Assembly: GCA_024195265.1 (NCBI GenBank)
Contig: JAJLRJ010000010.1
Location: 21,671,284 to 21,735,283 of the forward strand
Length of the DNA stretch: 64,000 bases
Source: Dendrophyllia cribrosa
Taxonomy: Eukaryota; Cnidaria; Anthozoa; Scleractinia; Dendrophylliidae
Direction of reading: 5' to 3'
This document shows, in pieces, positions 1 through 10,338 of the stretch. The translations under genes and the position numbers were made by a program. Position 1 is the first letter of the stretch. Each line of letters begins with the position of its first letter. Below the pieces are notes generated by a model. That model was not told the origin of the DNA, ran no database searches, and saw nothing but the letters and a program-made list of their open reading frames with translations.

Positions 1-30
1 AGTATTCATATCGCTATTTCCAGTAAACAC
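1..30 (-). CDS. Gene A discoidin 1, exon c (cut by window edge)
   Basis: The acceptor TTTAG sits just to the right, and the exon begins GTG TTT ACT GGA, coding [10 protein letters not shown]. It is nearly identical to the start of the gene B exon at 50699-50840. The last visible codon is Thr where gene B has Ser. This is the final beta-strand part of the F5/8C domain. Confidence 0.85.
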   Translation of the reverse strand, partial: MFTGNSDMNT

Positions 31-3000
31 CTAAATGCCATAAAAGAAAAAAAAACATCCTGAGATATGGTCTTAAAGAAGCACTGATAAAATCGTCTAA
101 AAGACTTGAAATATATTATGTCTTTTATTACTGCAATTTACTCCTCATAATTTATAGAAAAAGAAAAAGAAAGAGAGTCCCTTAACAGTTTCTATTTATA
201 CCAAACTGAGACAAGTAAAAAGGAAGGATATAAAAAAAATATTGCATCATTATAGTCATTTAATTGAAGAATAACAATTTTGTTTTTAATTTTTATTATT
301 AAATACATGTTGGTCTTAAAAATTCACCATGTCAACGTTAGAATTTGCCTGCTGGAAAAAATGGTAAAAGCCTCCATCCAAGCTGTAAGATACTTTGTAC
401 TCAGTAACCCATTGAGCTTTCAAATGACGACCCTGTGTTCCAATCTTTGTCACTTTTTCAATGTCGCCCAGATCCACCTGAATCCACTGTCCTATATCGT
501 TGTATCGAGTGGACCACGCTCCTGCTTGCCCACCACCTGCCTGGTGATTCAGTCTAGCATTGGTAGCTGCGTATGGGGCACCATACTGAAAGATAAATTG
601 ATTGGTCAACTACAGTTGAATAAACCATTTGTGACTCTTTGAACATAAAAAAATGATATTGAACATTTATTTCATAAAACTACATAGGAAATTTAGTAAA
701 GAACGCCAAGATGCTTCTGATGGTCTTTCCAATAAAGTACTATTTTAACCTACCTCTGTGGTCGCCTTTATGTGAGAGTTTGGGATTGTCTTATCCTCCA
801 TTCCCAGAGCTGAGTCGCAGCCTGAAGATGTAATCATAAGTATAATTATTTCTGGTTGATGTGACGTCATAGATGCTTTGCATTGATTTTAGACATAAGA
901 CGTTTTTTTTAACGATGACCTATGACCTATATGACCTAATAAATATTCAGGGATCGGGAAGGCCGTGCGCCATGCGCATATGGCGCAAAAAATTTAAAAA
1001 TGTCGCATTATAAAACTGCTTACCGAGCCCAACATGCGCCCTAGTCGCGTAATAGGTGATAAGCAGTTCAATATCCGTATTCATTTTGTGTTACAACAAA
1101 TAAAATAATGAAATATTGACTTGTGTATTTGCTTCTTCGATCGGCGATCTTTCGTGTTCGTTTAATTTCTTCCCCAGACCTCTACTCGCACTCAGCTCGC
1201 AAACGAGGTTCTGCCGCGGCTTGACATGTGCTTTGAGTTTAAATAAATTCATTTCTTTTGCATTTCAAATCGAAATAATGCCTCCCAAGAAACTACCGAA
1301 GTTAGATAGTACTCAAGGCCAAAGAAAACTTTCAACTTTTTTTAACACGGAATGGAACGCCGAGTCGGCCGAGACTGACGCGAACATAAAAACAACAAAG
1401 ATACGACTGTCGAGTTTGAAGGACAAGGTCCATCTTGCGAAACGAGTTCCAGGCCTGCAAGTAAGCTTCACGAAGACAGGAAATTCCAGTCGAAGTGGTT
1501 AACTTTGTGGCCGTGGCTAGTGTATGAAAGAGATGCCATGTTTTGTAAGATTTGCCTCAAACATGGCCAAAAAAATACCATGACCTCTGGTTGCAAAACA
1601 TTCAAAACAAGCAGCATTACGAGACACGAGGAAAAGTGAAAAACTGCAAAAATAAGTAAAATACTCTACATAGTATCACGAATTGCACTTTATCATTTCC
1701 GTATTCCTTTTCATCCGGCCCATACTTTTACCAAATGGCCCATAACTTTTCAAAGTCAGGGGCCATAGGCCCACTTGTCTCTTTTGCCTTCCCAATCCCT
1801 GAATATTGCATTCTTTATTTAGTTTTTTATGTCACCGTTTTGTATGTTCTTTCATTTTAACTAAAATAAGTTGAAAAAGTGAGGATTACGCTTTTCTCAT
1901 GTTCAATCTTCCTGTCCAGCGTAGGTATAAAATGAATCAAAATATAGAAAACGTTTTAAATTAGTTTAAATTATTATTATTACTATTGATATGTTAGAGC
2001 AGTTTTCAATTGAGTTTGGTAAAACCAAAACCAAAGTAATTACTCTGACTAATATATCACAGCAGTCGTAAACAATCCAATGAACCAATCAGAGCTCGAA
2101 GCAATTACATGTCGCGGCGCCAAGCACGGGAAAACGCGTGCGAGCAAGTCACGTTTGGTTTTGGTTTTACTTCTGATTGGTCGAGAAAGTGGCGCGTAGC
2201 AATGAAAAACCCAAGCAATTGTGTAATTACTTTTGACACGATTGAAAGCCTCTCTATTGTCACTATTGATATGTTATCATCCGTTCACTAAAGGGGCTAT
2301 GTCATGAGAATTTGGCTGTTGTTTGGTCAAAACACTATTTAATTACTGACAAGCACCTACAGTCATTGAGCACAGTATTTTCTGTGAATTTAGAATTTAA
2401 AGGAATATATAAAGTGAACCTAAAGGAACAGAAGGAAATTTTCAGACACGAAGGAAGAACTTGAAATATTTAAGATCACAATTTATTGAACACCGGAAAT
2501 AAATTTCAATTTAATCAACAACTCTTGTTTGAGCTTTGTACTTTGTCCAGTGACCTTCTCATGTGAACTCGCGTGAACCGAACCCTAGGGACCCTCCATT
2601 CTTTATTGTCCAATCAAGTGGCACTTCGCCATCTTGTTTAGAACGCGTTCCATGTGCTTTTTGCAATCTGTTTTTCACTGAGCATCAAGGCACAACTTTC
2701 CATTGGCAAGCAGTAAGTTTTTATTTTTGCAGTTAATCCTGTTTCTCGCCGGTAAGTTCTATCGACGAAGATTTTTTCCTCCGTGTCAAAGACTGGATGC
2801 GTAATGCCGCATACTCGTCGGAAACGGAGCGTAGCAGACCAACCAGTGAATATCCCAGCCGATCTCGACCTGGAGGGAATGTATTCCAAGGACTTAAGAA
2901 CTCTGTGCAACCGGCTGAAGCTCCCTACAACGTACCGGAGACGCGCCACACTTGTTCAACGGATAGAAGAAGCTCGGCGAAACGCAACAACTCCAACGAC

Positions 3001-4415
3001 TGCAACCACATTAACTCCAGCAACTACAACCACAATAACGCCAGCAACTACAAATGGCGTTCCACCCATTGCCCAGTATGGCGGCGACCACGCGCACAAT
3101 CTCCAACAGCAATTTGTACAAGTACTACAACAACAAGTTCAAGGCTTGCTGAACCGCGAATCCTCCGACGAGAGAGTGCTGTCTGATAACCAGTTCGCAC
3201 AGGTACAATATCCCTAGTCCAAGCCACCATTAATGACACATTGAAAGAACAGCAACCGCCGCTGCTCAAGCTGCAGTGAACGCTTTCAATAGAGCTTCGC
3301 CTCCCGCTGCTGACGTCCCGGACAGAAACGCGTCGAACGAGGACACCGTTTGCCAATCAGTCCAAGAACACCTTCGTCCCATTGCATGCACCGGATGGCA
3401 CTAGCCTGATCAACGTGGCCATTGCCTCTATGTCTCAGCACCGGCCTTCGGATTCTGTACACGAACTCCCAGCCGAGCTAGTGAAGGAAATCCTCTCTGG
3501 TGAGATTATGGAACTTTTAAAGTTATTACGGAAGAACTTTAACTCGTTGCAACCTTTCTATGACGAGCCTCTTACCCTGACTCTAGATAACTCTGTAATA
3601 AGAGTAAATAAGACCAAAGCCACTTCCATTACTGATATCGAGGAATGGACTTCGGCTTTTACAGCATACATGAGCGTTATTATTAGCAAATACCCACCTT
3701 GTGCTGCAGAGCTGCTTGAATACCTGTCATTAATTCGCTATTTAGCAAAATATCATATGGGGTTGGGTTGGTGTGTGTATGACATCAAGCTTCGCCAAAA
3801 GGCCGCTGCCAATAGATCCCTTAAGTGCTCGGCCATAGATACCCAATTATGGCTTAAAGCTTTTACAGTAGCACCTTCACTTATGAAGGAGAAGATAAAC
3901 TTTTCCTGTTGTAATCCATTTCCATTTTAGCCATCCGCATCAATAGTGTTAGTGCACTGATACAATATTTATTAACAAAACAAGATCATTATTTGTTAGT
4001 GTCCTTTTATACTAATATGTCTTGGCTTTTTGAATTGATACCAAACTCTGGTTACTTAGCCTCTTTAAGATGAATTCAGCTACCATTGAAGATCAGATCA
4101 TTATTTTAACTTAACTAAACCATTAAAATGTAAGTATGAATATACATACCCTCCAAGGCATATCCTACAAAATAAATTATAAAATGAATTAATAATTCAT
4201 AACAGTTATGACAAATCAATAGTGGTATTTGAGTCACATGTACACCTCAGTAAACCCCAATACAAATCAACTGAGTTGATGAATTATTAAACAGTAGAAT
4301 TAACTTTTGATACAGATCTCTACTCATTGTTTCATTTCATAAGTACGATAAAATATTCGCGTCCGATCTGTATGGATGTTTACAATAGCTCGCCTTCGGC
4401 TCGCCATTGTAAACA

Positions 4416-4451
<36 letters not shown>

Positions 4452-7371
4452 ATAAAAATTGGACAATAAATACAATTTTTACTGCTTTCATCCATAAACT
4501 GTTTGCATAAGATTGTAAAAGGCATCTTCAACTTGACAATGAAAATAATTTTCCTTTAGAAAGATTTGTAAGGTGCAGAAAAAGATGAGTTAACATTAAT
4601 TTAAAATACAATTGACAAAATAAATTATGATGAAGATTCACAGTTCCAAAAATTTCTTTGAAAAATTGTGAAAGGTTAGTTTTTTGGCGATTTTTATTTT
4701 TAAATTCTACAGATTTCACTTCCGGTAAGCTTATTCCAGCGTAAATCAATTTCTGCCCACTGTCGATTTTTAGGTCCGGATCCTCAAAGACAACTCTAAG
4801 CCATTTCAAACAAAGACCACACCCAAATAACCTCATAGATAAAAACCCTCTCAGAAGTCAAGCATCATGAAAGAATGTCGGCTTTGAAAACAAAAAAAGA
4901 AGCCAGACAGAATAATATATTTACTTTTTGTAACATTTATTTACCATTCTGTGCCAAATTAAAAAAAAAAAGAGCAACAGTGGCATATTATAGAAAGGCA
5001 ACCATTATTGAGAGAAATATTCAAGGAACCATCCATGACTTCGTTGTAGCTCACAGGAAGTCATCGTTGACTTACTTGGCTCTTTTAGAATGTATTCCTT
5101 TGAAAGAAACGTAAATACATTAATTTTTCAATTTTAGCATTCCTGAAAACTAGCAACTGAATAAGAACTTCCCTTTAGTAACAACGGTTTCCGTTTGTAA
5201 CATAATACCGCCATTCTGTGCCAAATTAAAAGAAAAATTCGCAAAATAATGAGCAAATGACATCTTTTAAGATCTCTTCATGCTTTAAAAAAAAAAAGGC
5301 AACAATTATTGAGAGAAATTTTCAAGAAATCTCCCATAATTTCCTGTAGAAACGGAAAGTCTGTAAAAGACATACTCGATAAAGCTAAACTATGACGTGA
5401 AGGTCATAGATACAACGTATTGACCAATAGAAGTCGCGTTTGGCCTGTCATTATTATTAAGTGATGCTCCACATAAGAACTACAGTAAACTTCATTGTTC
5501 TGCCGCATTGGCTCTTTCCCACATAGAATATCTTTGATTTTAAGAATAGAGGAGGGGCTTGATGGTTCATAATTATATTTCAGTATAAAAATAAAAATAA
5601 ATTTTGGGAAATGTTTGTGCTTAACCAGTCAGAATAGCAGAAGACAATAGCTAATAATTTTGCTTATTTGATGAAGTTCCCCAAATACAATATCTTTTAA
5701 AAATTGCATGTTGTGCGATTGGGTCTCAAACTACATGAAACCTTAAAATAATTAGACAAAATGCACCTTGAACCTTAACTTTTTAGCGGTTTTCGAGTCT
5801 AGGCCAATCAGATCACTAGTTGAAACAATGAAAAAAGTTGACATTCCATCGTGCATTGCGTTTCAGCATAATAAAGTTTCGGTTGTCGAAAATACTCCAT
5901 AGTCTTTGTAAATATCGAAAGAAGGTCATTGGTATAAATACTCGCATGAACATCGCATAATTTTCTCGAAATTCATTGCAATAACTGCCGAGCTATTAAC
6001 AATTCTTCGTTGTTTAATTCTTTTTTCTAACCCAATTCCTGATCTTATTCGTTACAAAAAGGTTAAACTCTCGCATCCATGACAGCTATCATTTTTCGAT
6101 AAACCTCTAATTCAATGAAGGAAACGATCCGTGTTTGTGCCTGCTTTATTCAAATGTACAATTTTTCATGCTGCTATGATGACCGGCTATTACTATTTCG
6201 GTTCAGGCTTAAAAATATATATTTTTTTATATTCTTCGTTCTGGTAAAAGCTAATTCTTCCTGTCAATTGCAATGTTTCAAAAGTCGAAGTTTTAAATTT
6301 TGTTGGCTTTACTGGGCCAGAACACTTGTCAACTTTATATGAATTTAAAAACGCATTATTTTACTAAAATCCTAATTTAAATTATAAAAAACTTTTGGGC
6401 AATACTTAAGTTAAGGAAACCATGTAAATTTGACTGGCAAAATCAAAGACAATTTTGTTTTCCAACCAATTGCCAAATCTCCTTAAATATTTTCACTTAC
6501 TCCAGCATCAAATAATATGAGGCGAGAAGCGTCTATCAGTTGCCTTTTTTTTGTTGCGTGTCCATTGTCAATAAAGCACTGAAAATGTAACCCTAACTTT
6601 GAGACAGCTGCAAATGTGTTCCGCATTTCAAACAAAGCAAGGTGTGAAGAGACGTATTGCATTGCATTTTCATCAATCGTTACCTATGATAATCATTTTA
6701 TATAAATAAAACTGGTAAAGTAAAACATACTTTATCTTGTGACATTCTAGATTTGTTTCTCAGAAACGGTTACGGTTCAGTAAAAGTAACAGGTCTTTTA
6801 ATGCTTATAAAATTGTTTTACCCTTTGAATTAGGCTAAACGCGCACATTTCAATTTTGGCAGCAATACTTTGCCCAATAGAATCGTATAAATTGCGTTTT
6901 TGCCTTGGTACACCTGTAACTTTGCTTTATTTGCGCTTCTGTTTAAATTTTTTATCATTTAGACTTACAGTCAAAGAAAATTCAAAGTCACAGGTAGTCG
7001 ACTATTCAACAATATTTATTTTCATCTGATGATCAATTTTTCTTTAACAGAAAGATCAGCATCTTCGTTGTTCAAATTCCTCGACAAAACGTTCGTTCTT
7101 TGTTGTATTACAAAATGTACAATTGTTATAACAAATCGTGTTTCTCCTTAGGGATATCGTGCTATCTATTCTATTCTTTTAACAATTTAACGACATTACT
7201 TTCTTTACTGTTAGTTGATAGAGCCTAAACTGTTATTAGCATTTAATATTTTAGACACCCCAGTCGTGAACCTCTGACTAACTTTAACAGAAAATAAAAT
7301 ATTTTCATCGACTTACCAATCTCTACTGAAAGTTGTAACAGAAGGAAAAGTCGCAATAGACCGTTCATCAT
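1..7371 (-). CDS. Gene A: secreted discoidin-domain protein, 5' part only
   Basis: This is the paralogue of the complete gene at 37729-58355. Visible coding exons, in transcript order, are 7371-7317 (signal peptide), 821-754, 585-328 and 30-1 (first discoidin domain). The rest lies left of the window. Phases run 1, 0, 0 as in the paralogue and every junction has GT-AG ends. Intron 1 (822-7316) is filled with transposable elements that gene B lacks. By analogy the product should be an extracellular adhesion or lectin-like protein. Whether gene A keeps the downstream TSP1 and Cys-rich modules cannot be seen here. Confidence 0.8.
328..585 (-). CDS. Gene A discoidin 1, exon b
   Basis: 258 bp, phase 0 to 0, with acceptor TTTCAG and donor GTGAAT. 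It encodes the core of an F5/8 type C domain, with family landmarks [25 protein letters not shown] and VTEYKVSYS. Compared with the gene B exon at 51595-51852 there are 16 base differences and only one is synonymous. The changed residues lie just after the exon start, at the RYND segment, at the HLKAQ segment and at the last codon. Confidence 0.9.
754..821 (-). CDS. Gene A discoidin 1, exon a
   Basis: 68 bp, phase 1 to 0, acceptor CTTCAG and donor GTAGGT. It codes the start of the F5/8C domain ([18 protein letters not shown], then KATTE). The Cys should pair with the Cys of the terminal YGC motif in exon c. It differs from the gene B copy at three bases, all synonymous. Confidence 0.88.
948..1801 (+). 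mobile_element. hAT-like non-autonomous element carrying a TTF-type zinc finger
   Basis: Inverted ends CAGGGATCGGGAAGGC and, reversed, CAGGGATTGGGAAGGC flank an 854-bp insert between direct repeats AATATT (942-947 and 1802-1807). The gene B intron (near 52200) has the uninterrupted site, so this is an insertion into gene A. CAGGG ends and the encoded finger point to hAT. The 6-bp duplication is shorter than the usual 8 bp, so the superfamily assignment is tentative. Confidence 0.75.
1278..1640 (+). pseudogene. TTF/BED-like zinc-finger ORF inside the hAT-like element (frameshifted)
   Basis: Translation starts MPPKKLPKLDSTQGQRKLST and is open to 1502. The homologous reading then moves to another frame: RKFQSKW, WPWLVYERDAMFCKICLK, GCKTFKTSSITRHEEK, stop. 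The C-x2-C and later C/H residues fit the TTF-type finger found at the N-terminus of ZNF862-like hAT transposases. No DDE/RNase-H part follows. A GTAAGC near the break could be a splice donor instead of a frameshift being present. Confidence 0.6.
1997..2261. mobile_element. MITE, GAGCAGTTTTCA family, copy 1
   Basis: Termini GAGCAGTTTTCAATTGAG and its degraded inverse enclose AACCAAAACC-rich subterminal sequence. Direct repeats ACTATTGATATGTTA (1982-1996 and 2262-2276) flank it. Gene B has a single copy of that 15-mer near 52430, which proves insertion. A second copy of the family lies at 38654-38935. No protein is encoded. Confidence 0.75.
2472..3893 (+). mobile_element. Retroelement fragment (DIRS/YR-like gag region) inserted in gene A intron 1
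   Basis: Gene B runs straight through this point near 52640, so about 1.4 kb is extra in gene A. The insert holds a 5' untranslated stretch followed by two ORFs on the plus strand, with a non-coding or frame-broken join between 3217 and 3382. Neither end shows clear terminal repeats. The assignment rests on the protein pattern only and is tentative. Confidence 0.5.
2783..3217 (+). pseudogene. SAP-like DNA-binding region and Thr-rich linker of retroelement ORF1
   Basis: About residues 26-65 (DLDLEGMYSKDLRTLCNRLK and RRRATLVQRIEEAR) look like a helix-extension-helix SAP motif. A run of Thr/Pro/Ala (TTPTTATTLTPATTTT) and a Gln-rich tail follow. The frame closes at 3217, before the gag-like ORF, so the original protein is probably broken here. 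SAP plus gag is inferred from pattern, not from a search. Confidence 0.45.
3382..3930 (+). pseudogene. Gag-like ORF fragment of the same retroelement
   Basis: 182 codons with the pattern WTSAF-AYM-P-AAELLEYL-I-YLA-GLGWCVYDIKLRQKAA-DTQLWLKAF, which I associate with ORF1/gag proteins of DIRS-like and related cnidarian retroelements. The last codons run into host intron sequence shared with gene B, so the 3' end is truncated. No reverse transcriptase or recombinase follows. Confidence 0.5.
4187..4460. repeat. Gene A-specific insert with a foldback palindrome
   Basis: The sequence between 4187 and 4460 has no counterpart at 55200 in gene B. Its right half (about 4345-4455) is a near-palindrome: GATAAAATATTCGCG-GATCTGTATGG-GTTTACAATAGCTCGCC followed by the inverse order. 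A similar foldback with GATAAAATATGAGCGG lies near 60010-60085. Likely a small MITE. Confidence 0.5.
4720..4880. repeat. Dispersed repeat unit shared at 4720, 22740 and 55480
   Basis: The segment around TCAATTTCTGCCCACTGTCG and TTAGGTCCGGATCCTCAAAG recurs at 22746-22820 and 55494-55582. The 55 kb copy is explained by the segmental duplication, the 22.7 kb copy is not. On the minus strand all three can be read as LRVVFEDPDLKIDSGQKLIY or similar, but no longer protein is supported. I do not recognise the family. Confidence 0.4.
5461..5878. mobile_element. TTAA-flanked MITE (GTRATGMTCCACATAAG family), right end degraded
   Basis: It starts directly after TTAA (5457-5460) with GTGATGCTCCACATAAG. 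Gene B near 56210 has the uninterrupted TTATTATTAA. Nearly the whole element matches, in inverted orientation, the complete copy at 31587-32049. The right terminus has decayed. No coding capacity. Confidence 0.7.
6490..6690 (-). other. Intronic ORF-like fossil conserved in both paralogues
   Basis: The minus strand reads TIDENAMQYVSSHLALFEMR then [20 protein letters not shown] without a stop for about 65 codons, between a possible acceptor (CATAG) and GTAAGT. The gene B counterpart (about 56830-57010) keeps much of the reading but has a TAA after ENAM. It does not fit as an exon of gene A: joining it to the phase-1 signal exon gives an immediate TGA. I do not recognise the protein. It is perhaps a captured fragment older than the duplication. 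Confidence 0.3.
7317..7371 (-). CDS. Gene A exon 1: signal peptide
   Basis: It reads [18 protein letters not shown] plus one base, then donor GTAAGT (phase 1). The hydrophobic core is a classical secretory signal. Gene A has two adjacent in-frame ATGs; gene B has only the second. The next exon with matching phase is 821-754, giving ...[10 protein letters not shown]. Confidence 0.82.
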
Positions 7372-7414
7372 GCAACCCAAGACCAAACTGATATCGTTTG
7401 TTGATACAATACCT

Positions 7415-7422
7415 TATTTATA
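7415..7422 (-). promoter_or_regulatory. TATA box of gene A
   Basis: TATAAATA on the minus strand lies 44 bases upstream of the first ATG and is preceded by GATATTGGC (an inverted CCAAT). The same arrangement is kept at gene B (58402-58409) and in an orphan copy (62414-62421). This leaves room for a 5' UTR of only about 10-20 bases. Confidence 0.65.
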
Positions 7423-9548
7423 CTGGCCAATATCAATTTGCTTATTTTAATTTCTCAGTCATATTAGCCTCGAGGATAAATATCATGATTAAAAAATATA
7501 CTTCCTGTGAGAAGTAAGATGCAATAAAAACCAGAAGAATTTTCGGTATTAAAAAATATAACCTTTTTTATTTTGATTTCTGCTATAACGTTTTGCAGAA
7601 AAACGATAAAACCATGCGTGCTAAAAATAAATTCACACTTATGACTGCGAATTAAAGTGCCTCTTTAAGCCTACGGATGTACCAATGTGGATTACGGTCA
7701 ATACAATTAACCTAGTTCCAAAATAGGAAGGTGCCCGGTCTTGTTAGAATGTTCCGAAACCGGGGATCGAGAAGAACCAACGTGCCAGCTCGCATTACTT
7801 AAACGGTTTCATTACAGAACACACTTAACAATTTTACAAACGAAAAGACTCTTTCTTTTTTGATGTCATGGTATCTCTTTTCAAACTTTGTATCTCACAG
7901 GAAGTCTTACCGTTATGCTGCAACTGTGTCGCTTTTTCAACAAATGTAAATACGTTACGGATTCGCATGCGAGGACCCGAGGCTCACTTCCGGTCTACTT
8001 GAAAACATTTGACCGCAATTATGGATCTTGGAATCGGTCGCAGAAAATGCTCATTTTCAGCGTAATATGCGATGATTTTCAGAAAAACCAGACATGTTTT
8101 ATGGTGGAAGGGAAATAATTCTTTAGCTGTGGCTGAAAAAATCACCGATTGGATAGATTTTTGGGACGCAAATCGTCTCCAAGTGGAAGTCGGTTTCAAA
8201 CCGAGTGTTTTGCCTTGACTCCGTCATGAAGGGAAAACAGTGGCGACAAAAAAATCGGAAGCGGCTAGAAAAACTCCAAAATACAAAAGAATACACCAGA
8301 GCTGAGTTTAATAGTGTCGCTTTATTGAATTGATGTCTAAATTTTGCTTTATTTAGCCTTCGAAATCTACCTTATTTTCCCACCATATAACGTCTTATAA
8401 AGCGCTCAAATTTTCAACGGCCGCCGTGTAATGACCTTTTAATACCGCTTTTAATACCTCTTTTAATACCGCTTTCATTGAAGGTCACGTCCCGACTTAC
8501 ACACCGCTAATATTTTAAAATCCTTTGCTTTCTCGTGAAGTGAGCAATATTCCAGCGACAACAAGTGCGCCGCGAAGACAGAATCGGAGTTTGTGATTAT
8601 AATGTATAAGGTTGTTTTTAAACTTTTTATAATTATTGTATGTAGTAGTCCACGGCTCATTGGAAGAACATTTTTAAATGAAAGTGATCCCGTGTATTTT
8701 TAAATAAAGATGATGATGATGAGATGATGATGAGCAAGTTTCGAAGCCCGCGATGGATTTCGTTTTACTCAGTGCCTGCCATGACTTAGAAATTGTATCT
8801 TCGAAATAAACACGTTTATGGGATTTCAACCACTCTTTCATCGCTCTTTTCGGCGTACCAAATGTCCTTTTTCGTCCCGAGTTTCTTCGTTTTCCACCGT
8901 GACCGCCGCCACTTGTCGACGCTATTTTGGAATTGACAGTTCAACTTGAAAAATTTAGGCTAAATTTTTCAAGTTTCGATTCGAGAAACTGGCGCATGCG
9001 CCCTCGTGACAGTGTCCCTTTGATTTTTCCGTTAGCATTACTGAAAACTAGCAACTGAATAAGAACTTCCCGTTGGTAACAATGTTTTCAACATTCATAA
9101 CTTCTTAAATATGTATTCAAACGCCATCAAACTTTGTGACCTTTCCTAAAATTTATCTGGCAACAATTACAGATTACAATTTATTGACCACGTGACTTTA
9201 TGTTTCCATGGCAACAAGATCTTGACAGTCGTGTTTGTTAAATTTGCATATTTATATTTTTGAATGAAGGAAAACAATGTTTATTGGTATAACTTTCATA
9301 TTTTTTACGTCATTTAGCGTTTATTTATTTGTTTTCATTAATTTTGAGTCAATTTGGACGGTTTATAAGAGGTTTTTAAAAAAATCAGAAATCCAAGATG
9401 GCGGATCCAAGGTGGAGGCCGTATAACTAATTACCTAATAACTACGTCATATCACGTCACCGTTCCATTGTGCGGACCGCAAAGGAGATAGTTTTGGACG
9501 TACTATGTTCCCTCTAGGTTTCATTGTCATAGCCTTAATGTCCTTTAA
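7423..9548. other. Upstream region of gene A: rearranged copy of 58.4-59.9 kb
   Basis: 7463-7661 matches 58985-59200 in inverted orientation. 7662-7960 then matches 59526-59815 in direct orientation. About 7960-9030 is extra here and has no recognised gene; it includes a GATGAT microsatellite at 8711-8735. 9030-9095 resumes the match with 59820-59880. Short ORFs here have no support. Confidence 0.55.
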
Positions 9549-10338
9549 GGTGGCTGAACACAGTTTGCGCGCGCTCTTCAATTTCAGCTGCTTACGTGAG
9601 TCAGCGTGCGCAAAGTTTTGAGAAAAACAAATGTGGCGCGTATTCAGCGATCATTTTATTTTGCTCAGCGTGGATCGCGAAAGTGTTTTTCGTCATAAAA
9701 TGAAACAATTTGTTGTTTGTAAAAATGTTTGTTGAATCAATAGATAATATATAGAACCACTGAAGAAATACACTGCCTTTTTGGTCGTTTTTGTCTTTGG
9801 ATCGAGAACCCAGTCAAATGCAACGCATGCGCAGTTGACCAAAAAATTGTGACTGGATGTTTTAGCGACTTTCCTCGGAAACATGCTGATTTCTACGGAA
9901 CCACTCATTAGAATTTCACGAAATTTGGCACAATAATAGTTCCGAATATGCCGAACTCAACTGCCACCAAAATTTTGAAATCTAACAGAGGAGATTTTTA
10001 CAAAACGCAAACATATTAAACAACAAATTACGGAAGATCCCTCTGTCAAAATTACATGAGACTAGTGTTAACATGCGAATATTTTTACGAGTTTATTAGA
10101 GACAAATGATGGACAAAATCTAATGACTAGATTTTCTGAAAATAAACGAAACCAAATATTGTAGGCTGATTTCCAATCCACCGTGTTGCCATGAACACCC
10201 TTAAAGCTCAACAAAAATATAAAAATATAAAGCTTGTTGCTTAATCTTACGCCTCGCCAATTTTGGGCGCCCAGTCGTAAGTGGTTTTAAAATGACAATG
10301 AATTATGCATAGGTACACTAAAACTGTGTTCAGCCACC
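9549..10338. mobile_element. TTAA-flanked DNA transposon, 790 bp, non-autonomous
   Basis: Perfect inverted ends GGTGGCTGAACACAGTTT lie between TTAA duplications (9545-9548 and 10339-10342). The TTAA target is typical of piggyBac and Kolobok. No transposase is encoded; the single 71-codon ORF inside has no recognisable domain. Confidence 0.8.

Noticed and set aside
280..642. 120-codon plus-strand ORF
   Set aside because: It is the antisense of the gene A discoidin exon b, whose protein motifs and splice sites are on the minus strand.
6499..6576. Reading the TGCTTTATTGAC...GTAAGT segment as a second exon of gene A
   Set aside because: The signal exon ends in phase 1 and this segment then reads into TGA; the direct join to the discoidin exon at 821 is in phase.
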